Positions 18,486-28,607 are shown, numbered from the stretch's first letter. The stretch is 64,000 bases of DNA from Enterobacter ludwigii (GCA_023023105.1 CP083824.1:3038001-3102000), one strand, 5' to 3'. A program made the numbers and translations. The notes: generated by a model from the letters alone, not told the origin.

Positions 18486-19727
18486 TCAGATGGTGGAAGG
18501 TTGCGGCATGAGCGGGTCAGAAGAGGACTTACCCGAGCGCAACAGGAAGATGGAGATAAACGTGGTGCTGAATACCAGTAGCCCCATGATGAGATAGGAC
18601 TGGGCAAAGCCGTACTTCTCATAGCTGTAGCCTGCCAGCGGCGACAAGACCGAGGCAATCACCGAGCTTGTACAGGCAAAGCCCACCAAATAGAGGGTGG
18701 ATGAGAGCCGCTTATCAAAATGCAAACTGTTGTATTTAAAGATTGAGACCAACAAAACGGGCAGCTCAACAGCGTGTAATAGCTTGGTAATGGAGATCAA
18801 TACCGGCCCCTCAACCAGACCCGATGCCACCATACGCATCGCCATCACCATTCCCGCGAAAATCAGACCATTCTTCGCGCCAAGGCGATTCACCAGCCAC
18901 GGGGCACAAAACATACCAGCCGCCTCAAGGAACACCTGGAAGGAGTTGAGATAGCCGTACATGGCGTTCCCTTCCTGCAACGTCGGGAACTGGGAGGAGA
19001 AATAGACCGGGAACTGCTGGTCGTAAACGCCATAAATACAGGTCCCGATAACGAAAAACACCAGCGCCCAGAAGCGCGGCAGCGTCAGCAGCCGCAAGGC
19101 GTCTTCCAGCGTGACCTTACCGCCGGACACCGCCTCCTGCATGGCGTGCGGGGCGGAAGAGACCCTGAGACGCGCCAGCAAAACAAAAAACACCAGGCCC
19201 GCACAGCTGGCAACAGCGAAGTTCAGCTTCGGATTAATGTTAAACAGGAGTCCCGCGAAAAAGGTTGCCGCCGCCCAGCCAAGCGATCCCCACATCCTCG
19301 CCTTGCCGAACTCAAACTGGCTCTGGCGGGCCACGCGCTCGGTATAGGACTCCAGTACCCCTATTCCGCCGTTAAACGTCAGGCCGATATAAATCCCGCC
19401 GAAAATGCTGCCGAGTAAAACGTTAACCTGCAGCAGATAACCAAATAGCAAAAAAGCCGGACCAGAAAGAATGAGCAGACAAGTCAGAAACCAGAGCAGG
19501 TTTTTACGCAGACCGAGTTTGTCCTGAATGAATCCATAGCAGATTTGAGCAAAAAGTGCGGAGACGGAAAGCACGGCATAGATAACGCCGGTATCCCCCG
19601 CTTTTAAGCCCACTTCCTGATGAAGCCAGATGGAGAGCAACGAGCCTGAAGATGACCAGGTGACAAAAAAGAAAAACAGTAATGCGCTCAGTAAAGGGTA
19701 GCTGTGAGAGTGATGCGTTTTCATCAT
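18486..19727 (-). CDS. cscB: Sucrose:H+ symporter (MFS, LacY family)
   Basis: A 413-residue, 12-helix permease of the oligosaccharide:H+ symporter family. The N-terminus begins in a LacY-like way (YPLLSALLFFFFVTWSSSGS), and YGFIQDKLGLRKNLLW carries the conserved cytoplasmic MFS loop. It imports sucrose without phosphorylation, which matches the hydrolase encoded next to it. Two adjacent ATG codons (19727, 19724) are possible starts. Transcribed divergently from cscR with palindromic operators between. Confidence 0.92.
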   Translation of the reverse strand: MMKTHHSHSYPLLSALLFFFFVTWSSSGSLLSIWLHQEVGLKAGDTGVIYAVLSVSALFAQICYGFIQDKLGLRKNLLWFLTCLLILSGPAFLLFGYLLQVNVLLGSIFGGIYIGLTFNGGIGVLESYTERVARQSQFEFGKARMWGSLGWAAATFFAGLLFNINPKLNFAVASCAGLVFFVLLARLRVSSAPHAMQEAVSGGKVTLEDALRLLTLPRFWALVFFVIGTCIYGVYDQQFPVYFSSQFPTLQEGNAMYGYLNSFQVFLEAAGMFCAPWLVNRLGAKNGLIFAGMVMAMRMVASGLVEGPVLISITKLLHAVELPVLLVSIFKYNSLHFDKRLSSTLYLVGFACTSSVIASVLSPLAGYSYEKYGFAQSYLIMGLLVFSTTFISIFLLRSGKSSSDPLMPQPSTI

Positions 19728-19758
19728 GACATTCTCATGTTGGAGTAATGACTCAATG

Positions 19759-19769
19759 GTAACGTTAAC
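19759..19769. promoter_or_regulatory. Candidate CscR operator near cscB
   Basis: GTAACGTTAAC is a near-palindrome of the LacI-family type (central CG). It lies 31 bases upstream of the cscB start, where bound repressor would block cscBA transcription. It repeats the core of the second site at 19822-19833. Confidence 0.65.
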
Positions 19770-19821
19770 ATCGTTTCTTTCTCATGCTGTTTGCCTAAGA
19801 TTTAAGATGTTAATCACGAAA

Positions 19822-19833
19822 GTTAACGTTAAC
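19822..19833. promoter_or_regulatory. Candidate CscR operator, distal palindrome
   Basis: GTTAACGTTAAC is a perfect 12-base palindrome. It is about 64 bases from the first operator, near six helical turns, which would permit looping or control of both divergent promoters. Assignment to CscR rests on position and on the LacI-family central CG. Confidence 0.65.
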
Positions 19834-19965
19834 ATTAAAGGAATGAGATCGCGATCAAATATTCATCACTGAGGTAAGCATGACCAGGCCTGGGCATCAG
19901 CCTTCCTTTTACATCAGCGACTTAGTTGTATACCCTCTCACACAGAGCACTAACGGAGTAAGAAA

Positions 19966-20970
19966 ATGGCTTCCCTGAAGGACGTCGCAAAGCTGGCTAA
20001 CGTATCGCTGATGACGGTTTCCCGCGCGCTTAACAGCCCGGAGCGCCTTAAACCGGAAACGCTGGCGCGCGTTCAGTTGGCTATCGAGCAGACCAGCTAC
20101 GTGCCTGACCTGTCCGCCAAAAAAATACGCGGTGCGCATGCCTCGCCTAAAACCATATGCGTACTGGCGCTCGATACAGTGACGACACCTTTCTCGGTAG
20201 AGATTACGCTGTCCATTGAAGAGACGGCCCGGATGCACGGCTGGAACAGCTTCGTGATGAATATGTTTACCGATGACAACCCGGACGCGATTGTCGACCT
20301 TCTCCTCTCTCATCGGCCTGACGGGATTATCTACACCACCATGGGGTTACGTCAGGTTCCTCTCCCGGCCAAACTCCTCACCCTTCCCTGCGTGCTGGCT
20401 AACTGCGAAAGTATCAATGAAAAAGTTGCCAGCTACATCCCTGATGATGAACAGGGACAGTACACTGCCGTGCATGCGTTACTCGCCGAGGGTTATCGAC
20501 AGCCCCTGTGCCTGCATTTACCCGTGGACCATCTGGCCACAACCCGACGCCGTCAGGGGCTGGAACGTGCATGCTATGAAGCTGGGCTCGACCCGAACAG
20601 TCTGGAACATAGCTATATGGCGTTCGGGGACGAGCACTATCGTGACATTCCGTCAGTTTTGCTGGCGCACATTCAGAACGGCATTCCCCGATTCGACTCC
20701 GTTATCTGCGGCAACGATCGTATCGCATTGATGGTGTACCAGACGCTACTGGCTCAAGGGCTTCGCATCCCACAAGATATTGCGGTTATCGGTTATGACA
20801 ATATGGTGGGCATCGGAGAACTCTTTCTCCCCCCTCTTTCAACGGTTCAACTGCCACATTATGAAATTGGACGTCTGAGTGCCCTGCATATTATTAACGG
20901 TGAAAACCATCGGGAAACAACGCGTGTTGAAAGTCCATTTTTAATGCGCGATTCCGTTGCGCATCTATAG
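19966..20970 (+). CDS. cscR: Sucrose operon repressor (LacI family)
   Basis: A 334-residue repressor. The LacI helix-turn-helix is at residues 1-30 (LKDVAKLANVSLMTVSRAL), then the hinge, and a periplasmic-binding-protein-like sugar domain (GYDNMVGIGELFLPPLSTV near the end). E. coli CscR has 331 residues. It is divergent from cscBA and expected to repress it without sucrose or a derived inducer. A fructokinase gene (cscK) is not adjacent here. Confidence 0.92.
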   Translation: MASLKDVAKLANVSLMTVSRALNSPERLKPETLARVQLAIEQTSYVPDLSAKKIRGAHASPKTICVLALDTVTTPFSVEITLSIEETARMHGWNSFVMNMFTDDNPDAIVDLLLSHRPDGIIYTTMGLRQVPLPAKLLTLPCVLANCESINEKVASYIPDDEQGQYTAVHALLAEGYRQPLCLHLPVDHLATTRRRQGLERACYEAGLDPNSLEHSYMAFGDEHYRDIPSVLLAHIQNGIPRFDSVICGNDRIALMVYQTLLAQGLRIPQDIAVIGYDNMVGIGELFLPPLSTVQLPHYEIGRLSALHIINGENHRETTRVESPFLMRDSVAHL

Positions 20971-21306
20971 AGACCAGGGATTTTTGCATATCATGGTGGC
21001 AAGGAGGTCGTATACCTTCTTTTATGTCAGCGAATGGCACGATTTGTCACACTCTTTTTTCTGCTTTTACACTCCAGGCCGACTGCCCATAACCGGCTGT
21101 TTTACTTTGTAATAAAGTGCAATTTTCTTTCAGAAAAGAGGGATATTCCCTCCCCTGTGCCCCATGTCACAAAACAGTAAACAAATTAACCATTGAGCCC
21201 CGTGGCAAAAGGCTCTATATTGGCGGCGTTTTTTTCAGGCCCCCATCTGTTTTTTAACTTTTTATTCAATCGTGGCTCATAACGAAGCGGCGGTTGTAGG
21301 AGTGAT
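20971..21306 (+). other. Leader/intergenic region upstream of dat
   Basis: 336 bases between cscR and dat with no gene. It contains the promoter-like pair at 21193-21221 and several T-runs. CGAATGGCACGATTTGTCACA near 21030 resembles a weak CRP-type site. The dat ribosome site is GTAGGAG just before the ATG. Confidence 0.5.
21193..21221 (+). promoter_or_regulatory. Probable sigma-70 promoter of dat-ddc
   Basis: TTGAGC (21193-21198) and TATATT (21216-21221) are separated by exactly 17 bases and match the -35 and -10 consensus well. Transcription would start near 21228, giving a leader of about 80 bases before dat. Confidence 0.65.
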
Positions 21307-22683
21307 ATGATGACGGATAAAGTCCGTATTGACACCGTAGATGCCCACAAAAGCAACGAAACCTATCTGGCCCGTCAGGCCGAGTTTGAATCTAACGTCA
21401 GGAGTTATCCGCGCAAACTGCCTTTAGCCATCACTAAAGCAGAAGGCGTGTGGATCACCGATGCAGATAATAAAGAATACCTTGACTGTTTAGCAGGCGC
21501 AGGGACCCTTGCGCTTGGCCATAACCATCCTGATGTGCTGAAAAGCATCCAAAATGTCATTACCAGCGGCTTGCCGTTACATACCCTGGATCTGACTACG
21601 CCTCTGAAAGACGCGTTTTCAGAATACCTGCTCTCTCTGCTGCCAGGTCAGGGCAAAGAGTACTGCCTGCAGTTCACCGGTCCATCCGGTGCTGACGCCG
21701 TGGAAGCGGCGCTGAAACTGGCGAAAAAAGTCACCGGCCGTAGCGGTATCATCAGCTTCTCTGGTGGTTACCACGGTATGACCCACGGCGCACTGTCCGT
21801 GACCGGCAACCTGTCTCCAAAAGAAGCGGTTGACGGTATGATGCCAGAAGTACAGTTCATGCCTTACCCGCACGAATACCGTTGCCCGCTGGGTATCGGT
21901 GGTGAAGCAGGCGTGAAAGCGCTGACCTACTACTTCGAAAACCTGATTAACGACGTGGAAAGTGGCGTGCGCAAACCTGCAGCCGTCATTCTGGAAGCCG
22001 TTCAGGGTGAAGGCGGTGTGAACCCGGCTCCAGTTGAGTGGCTGCAGCGTATCCGCAAAGTGACTCAGGAACACGGCATTCTGCTGATCCTCGACGAAGT
22101 GCAGGCTGGCTTTGCGCGTACCGGTAAATTCTTCGCCTTCGAACACGCTGGCATCGAGCCAGACATCATCGTGATGTCTAAAGCTGTAGGTGGCGGTCTG
22201 CCACTGGCTGTGCTCGGTATCAAAAAGCAGTTCGATGCATGGGCGCCAGGTCACCACACCGGTACCTTCCGCGGCAACCAGCTGGCGATGGCAACCGGTC
22301 TGACCACGCTGAAAATCCTGAAAGATCAGAACATCGCAGGCAAAGTAGCTGCACAGGGCGAATGGCTGAAAGGCCAGCTGAAAGAGATGGCGAAGCGCTA
22401 TCCGGTAATCGGCCACGTTCGCGGTCTGGGCATGATGATCGGTATCGAGATCGTTAAGCCAAACGAAGCTGCTGACCACATGGGTTGCTTCCCGGGTGAT
22501 GGCGAGCTGTCTGCCCTGATTCAGAAGAAGTGCTTCGAAGCCGGTCTGATTCTGGAGCGTGGTGGTCGCAACGGTATCGTTCTGCGTCTGCTGCCTTCCC
22601 TGCTGATCAGCGATGAAGAGCTGAAAATCTTCCTGGATAAATTCGAGCAGGCACTGCTTGCTGCGGGCGTTCGCCCGGCGTAA
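21307..22683 (+). CDS. dat: Diaminobutyrate--2-oxoglutarate aminotransferase
   Basis: A 458-residue class III PLP aminotransferase (ATG 21307 or 21310). It makes L-2,4-diaminobutyrate from aspartate semialdehyde with glutamate as amino donor. [13 protein letters not shown] holds the PLP-ring aspartate, and the Schiff-base lysine is in [13 protein letters not shown] near residue 292. The gene follows GTAGGAG and lies 18 bases before ddc. The pair converts aspartate semialdehyde to 1,3-diaminopropane. EctB of ectoine synthesis is a relative, but no other ect gene is present. Confidence 0.93.
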   Translation: MMTDKVRIDTVDAHKSNETYLARQAEFESNVRSYPRKLPLAITKAEGVWITDADNKEYLDCLAGAGTLALGHNHPDVLKSIQNVITSGLPLHTLDLTTPLKDAFSEYLLSLLPGQGKEYCLQFTGPSGADAVEAALKLAKKVTGRSGIISFSGGYHGMTHGALSVTGNLSPKEAVDGMMPEVQFMPYPHEYRCPLGIGGEAGVKALTYYFENLINDVESGVRKPAAVILEAVQGEGGVNPAPVEWLQRIRKVTQEHGILLILDEVQAGFARTGKFFAFEHAGIEPDIIVMSKAVGGGLPLAVLGIKKQFDAWAPGHHTGTFRGNQLAMATGLTTLKILKDQNIAGKVAAQGEWLKGQLKEMAKRYPVIGHVRGLGMMIGIEIVKPNEAADHMGCFPGDGELSALIQKKCFEAGLILERGGRNGIVLRLLPSLLISDEELKIFLDKFEQALLAAGVRPA

Positions 22684-22701
22684 CCGGAGTAGTTGAACAC
22701 G

Positions 22702-24168
22702 ATGTCAGATTCAAACCCAATTTTGTTCTCCTCTGCACAGAGCATTGAAGCTTACCAGCAGGCGATTGAACAAAGCACTCAGGCTGTGATGCAGTGGCTG
22801 AAACAGCCTGAGATGTACCAGGGCAAAACGGTCGCGGAACTGCGCGACCGTATTAAGCTGGATTTCAACCCGAAAGGGCTGGGCAACGAAGCGGCAATTG
22901 AACGCGCCGTGGAGTTCTTCCTGAAAGACAGTTTGTCCGTTCATCACCCACAGTGTGTGGCGCACCTGCACTGCCCAAGCCTGGTCGTAAGCCAGGCGGC
23001 AGAAGTGCTGATCAACGCCACTAACCAGAGTATGGACTCCTGGGATCAAAGCCCGTCCGCAACCATCATTGAGATCAAACTGATCGAATGGCTGCGTACC
23101 CGCGTGGGTTATCAGGCTGGCGACGCAGGTGTCTTCACCAGCGGTGGCACCCAGAGCAACCTGATGGGTCTGATGCTGGCTCGTGATGCGTTCTTTGCGC
23201 GTCAGGGCCACTCCGTTCAGCAGGACGGCCTGACGGGCGATCTGCGTAAGTTCCGCGTGCTGTGCTCAGAAAACGCGCACTTCTCCGTGCAGAAAAACAT
23301 GGCGCTGATGGGTCTGGGCTACCAGTCCGTGGTGCAGGTGAAAACGGACGAATTCTCGCGCATGGATCTGACCGATCTGGCGGCGAAAATCGAACAGTGC
23401 AACGCGAATGGCGAACAGATCCTGGCGATTGTCGCGACAGCAGGGACCACCGATGCCGGTGCTATTGACCCTCTGCGTGCGATTGCTGAGCTGGCGGCAA
23501 AGCAGAATATCTGGGTACACGTTGATGCGGCATGGGGCGGCGCGCTGCTGATGTCTGAGCAGTATCGTCACTACCTGGACGGCATTGAACTGGTGGATTC
23601 CGTTACTCTGGACTTCCACAAGCAGTTCTTCCAGACCATCAGCTGCGGTGCGTTCCTGCTGAAAGAAGCACGCCACTATGAACTGATGCGCTATCAGGCG
23701 GCTTACCTGAACTCTGAGTTCGACGAAGAAGCGGGCGTGCCTAACCTGGTGTCCAAATCGCTGCAGACCACGCGCCGTTTCGACGCGCTGAAGCTGTGGA
23801 TGAGCCTGGAAGCGCTGGGTCAGGAGCAATACGCAGCGATCATCGATCACGGCGTGACGCTGGCACAGCAGGTTGCGGCTTATGTGCAAGAGCAGCCTGC
23901 TCTGGAACTGGTTATGCAACCGCAGCTGGCAAGCGTACTGTTCCGCTTCCGCGGACAGGTGCAGACCGATGAAGCGGGTATCGCCCTGCTGAACCAGAAA
24001 ATTGGTGATGCGCTGCTGGAATCCGGCCGTGCAAACGTCGGCGTGACTGAGCATAACGGTGTCACTTGCCTGAAGCTGACGCTGTTGAACCCAACCGTGA
24101 CGCTGGAAGATATTAAAATCCTGCTGTCTCTGGTTGAGCGCACCGCTCAGGAAGTTCTGGCGAAGTAA
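22702..24168 (+). CDS. ddc: L-2,4-diaminobutyrate decarboxylase
   Basis: A 488-residue group II PLP decarboxylase producing 1,3-diaminopropane. The PLP lysine is in LDFHKQFFQ near residue 307; the aspartate and histidine that stack on PLP are in VHVDAAWGGA. ATG 22702 gives the family N-terminus MSDSNPILF but GGAG is 13 bases away; an in-frame TTG at 22693 sits closer to it and could be used instead, adding three residues. A strong terminator follows at once, so dat-ddc is a two-gene operon. Confidence 0.93.
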   Translation: MSDSNPILFSSAQSIEAYQQAIEQSTQAVMQWLKQPEMYQGKTVAELRDRIKLDFNPKGLGNEAAIERAVEFFLKDSLSVHHPQCVAHLHCPSLVVSQAAEVLINATNQSMDSWDQSPSATIIEIKLIEWLRTRVGYQAGDAGVFTSGGTQSNLMGLMLARDAFFARQGHSVQQDGLTGDLRKFRVLCSENAHFSVQKNMALMGLGYQSVVQVKTDEFSRMDLTDLAAKIEQCNANGEQILAIVATAGTTDAGAIDPLRAIAELAAKQNIWVHVDAAWGGALLMSEQYRHYLDGIELVDSVTLDFHKQFFQTISCGAFLLKEARHYELMRYQAAYLNSEFDEEAGVPNLVSKSLQTTRRFDALKLWMSLEALGQEQYAAIIDHGVTLAQQVAAYVQEQPALELVMQPQLASVLFRFRGQVQTDEAGIALLNQKIGDALLESGRANVGVTEHNGVTCLKLTLLNPTVTLEDIKILLSLVERTAQEVLAK

Positions 24169-24173
24169 TACAA

Positions 24174-24200
24174 AACCCCTCTTCCGCAAGGAGAGGGGTT
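24174..24200. terminator. Bidirectional terminator between ddc and the thioredoxin-like gene
   Basis: AACCCCTCTTC pairs with GAGAGGGGTT (one G-U) around a short loop. ATTTTT follows on the + strand, ending dat-ddc, and CAAAA precedes it, serving the convergent gene weakly. Confidence 0.75.
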
Positions 24201-24204
24201 ATTT

Positions 24205-24720
24205 TTATACCCCTGCCCACCACATTCTGGCTTTTAATCCCCAGTAACTCGTCCACCCCGTAGTCGTGCTGACAACGTCCCCCTTCGACACAATGACCAG
24301 CGTCGGCGTTACGCTTACCTGCCATTCCTGCGACAGCGCGCCGTTTTCATCGTTTATCACCGGCATTTTCAGCTGTTTCTTTTCAACCCAGCGCGCAAGC
24401 TTTGCGTCATCACCGGAACGCATGGCAATACTCACCACATTGCCACCCTCTTCTGCCAGCTTATTGACTGCAGGCGTGGTATAACGGCAGATGCTGCACC
24501 AGGTGGCCCAGACGTAAATCAGCAGCGGTCGGTCCTGACTGAGCGCCGCAATGTCGTGCATCGTGCCATCAATCCCCTGCATCGGAGTTGCACTAAACGT
24601 GGCAGGTAATGTCGGCTTGCGGTACTGATCCACACCCCACATCACGGCCAGCGCCAGCAGAACGAGTACGATCCCTTCCCGCGCCCAGCGGCGCAGTTTG
24701 CTGAATTTGCGGTTTTCCAT
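24205..24720 (-). CDS. Membrane-anchored thioredoxin-like protein (ScsD/TlpA type)
   Basis: A 171-residue protein with one N-terminal membrane helix (residues 15-31) and a periplasmic thioredoxin fold. The active site is CSIC, after the typical YVWATWC lead; the cis-proline is in SVTPTLVI. It resembles ScsD, the disulfide reductase of the copper-tolerance scsABCD locus, but no other scs gene lies here. Likely role: keeps a periplasmic partner reduced, with electrons from DsbD or a similar donor. The partner is unknown. Confidence 0.8.
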   Translation of the reverse strand: MENRKFSKLRRWAREGIVLVLLALAVMWGVDQYRKPTLPATFSATPMQGIDGTMHDIAALSQDRPLLIYVWATWCSICRYTTPAVNKLAEEGGNVVSIAMRSGDDAKLARWVEKKQLKMPVINDENGALSQEWQVSVTPTLVIVSKGDVVSTTTGWTSYWGLKARMWWAGV

Positions 24721-24820
24721 TATGACCTCGAGAGTTAACGAAGGTCATCTTAGCGAGCTATGCGTCGTTTCGCTGTAAAGAAGTGTCGCGAGTGTACCGC
24801 TTTGCCACGCTGGTAAAACT

Positions 24821-27019
24821 TTAATCCTTGCGCGGTTGCCGTGTCGTGCTATGGCCATATTCGTATTGACCATAGCCTGAGTGGTAATACAGAGCTGCTG
24901 ACTTCACCACGTCGTTCAGCACGGTCCCTTTTATGCACGCCCCCATTTGTTGCAGGCGCTTGATGCAGTTCTCCATCTCTTTCAGGCTGGTCTTGCCAAA
25001 GCGAGCAACCAGCAATGAAGTTGCAGCCACCCTGACTGCCACTGCGGCATCGGTAACAGCCAACACCGGCGGGGTATCAAGGATCACAAGGTCATAATGT
25101 TCATCTGCCCACGTCATTAACACTCTGAAGCGATCGCTCATCAGCAGTTCTGAAGGTTGCGATGGAACCGGCCCACAGGTCAGCACATCAATATTGCCTT
25201 TTTCATAGCGCTGAATCGCCTCCTGACACGCACATTTTCCGTCAAGCACCCCGGAAAGTCCGGTGTGGTTTTTTAAACCGAATACGTTATGGACATATCC
25301 CTCACGCATATCCGCGTCAATGAATAACACCCTGAGCCCGGCCTGTGCCTCAATCGCAGCCAGTGAGGTGCTGACCAGCGTTTTTCCGCAGTCCTGCGTC
25401 GGGCCAGAAATCATGACGATCCGGTTAGCGGCATCCTGCAACGTGAAATGCAAGCTGGTGCGTAACCCCCGCACAGCCTCAACAAAAATATCTGCGGGCC
25501 GGTCAACAGGCAGGAAAGGCACATCGGTAATCGTGTGACTCCAGCGCGAGCCAAATACTCTTTTCCTGTGCAGGTGCGTTTTTTTCCACAGCCACATCGA
25601 ACGCGGCAAGGTAGCCATCACCTGAACTCCCAGCCCTTCAAGCTGCTCGGCGGTGTTGAGACCATGTCTGAGCGCAATGCGAACCAGCACCAGCCCCATT
25701 GAGAATATCAACCCCAGCAGGGCACCAAAAACAATAATCAGCGGCTTTCGCGGTTTAACAGGATCAGGTTGCGTCACAGCGCTGTCGATAATTCGCACGT
25801 TACCGATGGCGCTGGAACGTGAGATGTTCAACTCTTGCTGACGTGTGAGTAGCTGCAGGTAGATTGTCCGACCTGACTCCACATCCCGACTGAGGCGCAA
25901 AATGTCCTGTTGAGTCGAAGGCATGGCTGAGACACGCTGATTCAGGCGAACTTTCTCCTGTACCAGCGTCTGGCGTTTTTCACGCAATGCGCGGTAATTC
26001 GGGTGATCTTTCTTGAAGAGTTGAGAAATCTCCGCCTCACGAAACGTCAACTCGTTAAGCTGGTTTTCGATATTAACAATCTGTTCAAGAACCGATTTCG
26101 CTTCCAGCGAAAGATCGACCGAGTCACGCTGTTTGCGATACTGATTCAGCCGCTCTTCGGCCTGCTCGAGCTCGATTCTGATTTTAGGTAACTGCTGCTG
26201 TAAAAACGCAAGGCTTCGCGAATCCTGCGCTTCCTGACGGGCAATATTTTGCTGCAGGTAATTGTTGGCAATACGGTTGAGCACATGGGCAATACGATCA
26301 GGATCGTTGCCGGTCAGGGTGAGCGTCATTACTCCACTCTGTTTTGCCGATTCAACTACGCTAAATTGGTTGCTCAGCGCATTGATTGCCTCCAGACGGG
26401 AACAGGTTTGTAGCGTGAATTGCGTGCCCGTTGGGGCATTCAGTTTCGCCACCAGCAGGGAAATCCCATCTTTTTCAAAAGGTTTTCCCTCCCTACCCTC
26501 AGCATAAAAATTGTCGCCTTCCAGCCGGTATGCGCCTTTTTCCAGCACCGTGAGCAAAAGGGATCGTGGTTTTCCATCAACAAGTGGCAGTTGTAACCAA
26601 CCAAGGGCGATCGTCGCTGGCTTACGGCCCTGCAACTGCGCCCACAACTGCCCTACGACAGGGAAAGTACGCCACGTCACGTGCTGCGTTAAACCTAATT
26701 CATCAACGGTAGCGCCCAGGATCATGCGCGATTTAAGCAGGAGTATTTCGGGTTCCACATCGGGAGACATCTCATTACCAAACTGTCTTAAATTTTTGAG
26801 CAGGCTATTATCCTGCTTTCCTTCCACCTGAATTAAGGCATCCGCGCGGTATACGGGCGTGGCCAAAAAAGCATACAGGCCTGCCAGCAAGGTAAAAATG
26901 ACAGTCATCGATAAAATGACTGCACGATGATCGATCATTTCGCCGAGTAGACGAATGAGATCAATTTCATGATTTTCCGGTGTTGTGGCACCGTAACTGC
27001 CTGTTGTGTAAGACGACAT
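24821..27019 (-). CDS. wzc: Polysaccharide co-polymerase and tyrosine kinase (Wzc/Etk)
   Basis: A 732-residue inner-membrane BY-kinase. Domains: Wzz-type region with first membrane helix at about 33-53, long coiled periplasmic part (260-400), second helix near 430-450, then the cytoplasmic kinase with Walker A GPTQDCGKT (about 530-538), VLFIDADMR (Walker A') and LVILDTPP (Walker B). The tail has a tyrosine cluster (YYHSGYGQYEYG) for autophosphorylation. ATG 27019 shares a base with the wzb stop (TAATG). Walker A text looks closer to Etk than to colanic-acid Wzc; the symbol is therefore tentative. Confidence 0.9.
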   Translation of the reverse strand: MSSYTTGSYGATTPENHEIDLIRLLGEMIDHRAVILSMTVIFTLLAGLYAFLATPVYRADALIQVEGKQDNSLLKNLRQFGNEMSPDVEPEILLLKSRMILGATVDELGLTQHVTWRTFPVVGQLWAQLQGRKPATIALGWLQLPLVDGKPRSLLLTVLEKGAYRLEGDNFYAEGREGKPFEKDGISLLVAKLNAPTGTQFTLQTCSRLEAINALSNQFSVVESAKQSGVMTLTLTGNDPDRIAHVLNRIANNYLQQNIARQEAQDSRSLAFLQQQLPKIRIELEQAEERLNQYRKQRDSVDLSLEAKSVLEQIVNIENQLNELTFREAEISQLFKKDHPNYRALREKRQTLVQEKVRLNQRVSAMPSTQQDILRLSRDVESGRTIYLQLLTRQQELNISRSSAIGNVRIIDSAVTQPDPVKPRKPLIIVFGALLGLIFSMGLVLVRIALRHGLNTAEQLEGLGVQVMATLPRSMWLWKKTHLHRKRVFGSRWSHTITDVPFLPVDRPADIFVEAVRGLRTSLHFTLQDAANRIVMISGPTQDCGKTLVSTSLAAIEAQAGLRVLFIDADMREGYVHNVFGLKNHTGLSGVLDGKCACQEAIQRYEKGNIDVLTCGPVPSQPSELLMSDRFRVLMTWADEHYDLVILDTPPVLAVTDAAVAVRVAATSLLVARFGKTSLKEMENCIKRLQQMGACIKGTVLNDVVKSAALYYHSGYGQYEYGHSTTRQPRKD

Positions 27020-27468
27020 TAACGCTTTATTCCTTGTTGACTCAATCGATGAGCCCATTCCTGGCTGGCTTTGCCCAGCAGTCCGAAAACATAGTCGAAT
27101 GCTTCACGGCTTTTACGATAGGGATCGGGGATGTCCTGCGGCTCCAGCCATTGCCCAAAGAGCAGCGATTTGCCGCGAATTTCCGGGGCTATGGCAGAGA
27201 TAAAGCGAAGATGAGCAGGTTCCATCACCAGAATAAGATCCGATTCCCGCATGATCTGCGGAGTTAATTTGCGCGCGCGATGTTCACCGAGTGAGAGCCC
27301 ATGTCGCCCGGCCACGTCCTGAGCGTGGATATCCGCCGGGCTTCCTTCCAGCCCAAATATGCCTGCCGAGGTGATCTGTTTTCCCGGTAGCAACTGGCGT
27401 AACAACTGCTCTCCAATCGGTGAGCGACAAATATTGCCGGTGCAAACCACTAAGATGGAATCGAACAT
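27019..27468 (-). CDS. wzb: Low-molecular-weight protein tyrosine phosphatase (Wzb/Etp)
   Basis: A 149-residue phosphatase that dephosphorylates the Wzc/Etk kinase. The P-loop CTGNICRS (Cys9 to Ser16, CX5R) and the general-acid aspartate in PDPYRKS near residue 115 are intact. ATG 27468 overlaps the wza stop as TAATG, which sets the start; frame upstream of this belongs to the end of wza. Dephosphorylation cycles of the kinase are needed for capsule-type polymer assembly. Confidence 0.93.
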   Translation of the reverse strand: MFDSILVVCTGNICRSPIGEQLLRQLLPGKQITSAGIFGLEGSPADIHAQDVAGRHGLSLGEHRARKLTPQIMRESDLILVMEPAHLRFISAIAPEIRGKSLLFGQWLEPQDIPDPYRKSREAFDYVFGLLGKASQEWAHRLSQQGIKR

Positions 27469-28607
27469 TATTGCGGCCACGATCTGATGTAACGGACCGT
27501 TTCGGTCAGATCATGAACACCGCTGATGGTCGGCACGAGCTGAGTAATGACGCGATTCCAGCGCGACAGCGGAGCCGTGGTGACATAAACAATGTCGTAG
27601 GGTTCAAGCTGGAATTCGGTGCCCAACACCATCGCAGAGGCATCCTGCGCATTAAGCTGATAAATGTTGGCGATTTTTCCCGCATTGTTGCCTTTAGCAA
27701 TGGAGCGAATGACAAAAATACCCGTCGCATCGGCCATGTCCTGGTTCAACCCGCCCGCATTGCTCAGCGCTTCGGCAAGGGTCATCCCACTCCTGTCCAT
27801 CTTCAGCGTGCTCTGCTTAATCACTTCCCCCATCACAAAGACTTTCAGTGCGTCATTGCGTGGAACAAAAAGAATATCGCCCGGGTAGAGCAGCTTATTT
27901 TGCGTCAGGTCGCCGTGCTGCATCAGCGCGTACAGAGAGAGGTGTAAATCTTTCCCCTCGTGAGTGAGAACCACATTGCGCCAGTCAGCGTCAGCAGAAA
28001 GCCCACCCGCCGCGTTGACGGCATCCATAACCGTCATTGGAATATTAGTGATAGCCTGCTGGCCAGATTTGGCGACTTCGCCAGTGACATAAGCTTTTTG
28101 CGAGCGGAAGGACGCCACGCTGACATCCACCTGCGGGCTTTCGATAACGCTCTCCAGTCGTGTGGCGATCTCCTCTCTCACTTCAGAGACCGTTTTTCCC
28201 GCCACAGTGACCTTTCCGACATAGGGATAAAAGAGGGTACCATCCGCGTTCACCCAGTTACCGGCATCACTGGCACTACGATATTGCCCAGCCGGTGTTG
28301 TCAGTTCAGGGTGATCCCAAACGGTAACGGTTAAAACATCACCTGCTCCAATGCGGTATTCCCAGTTTCTGAGCTGCTCATCCAGCTTAGGATTTGGCTG
28401 AGATTTCACGACGGCGGGACGCAATTTTTCAATCAGGGAAGGGGTAAGTGGATAAAGATCCACACGCTTATCAACATTATTATATTCATCACCCGTCGTG
28501 ATGATATTTTTCCCTGATGAGCTTAATGCTTGCCCGGGAGAAAATACACAGCCAGTCAACTGACTTATCGCTAAGAATATTACAAATAGTGTAGTTGTGT
28601 TTTTCAT
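27468..28607 (-). CDS. wza: Polysaccharide export outer-membrane lipoprotein (Wza/GfcE)
   Basis: A 379-residue octameric export channel subunit when read from ATG 28607 ([13 protein letters not shown]), the length of E. coli Wza/GfcE. The signal ends in lipobox LTGC with Cys20. The polysaccharide export motif ([19 protein letters not shown]) and two SLBB-type repeats follow. In-frame starts at 28628 (ATG) and 28634 (GTG) also exist and none has a clear ribosome site, so the N-terminus is uncertain. First gene of wza-wzb-wzc; no glycosyltransferases follow. Confidence 0.92.
   Translation of the reverse strand: MKNTTTLFVIFLAISQLTGCVFSPGQALSSSGKNIITTGDEYNNVDKRVDLYPLTPSLIEKLRPAVVKSQPNPKLDEQLRNWEYRIGAGDVLTVTVWDHPELTTPAGQYRSASDAGNWVNADGTLFYPYVGKVTVAGKTVSEVREEIATRLESVIESPQVDVSVASFRSQKAYVTGEVAKSGQQAITNIPMTVMDAVNAAGGLSADADWRNVVLTHEGKDLHLSLYALMQHGDLTQNKLLYPGDILFVPRNDALKVFVMGEVIKQSTLKMDRSGMTLAEALSNAGGLNQDMADATGIFVIRSIAKGNNAGKIANIYQLNAQDASAMVLGTEFQLEPYDIVYVTTAPLSRWNRVITQLVPTISGVHDLTETVRYIRSWPQ

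Noticed and set aside
23266..24189. 307-codon antisense frame opposite ddc
   Set aside because: Mirrors the ddc codons, is rich in His/Gln/Arg as such shadows are, and has no recognisable product.
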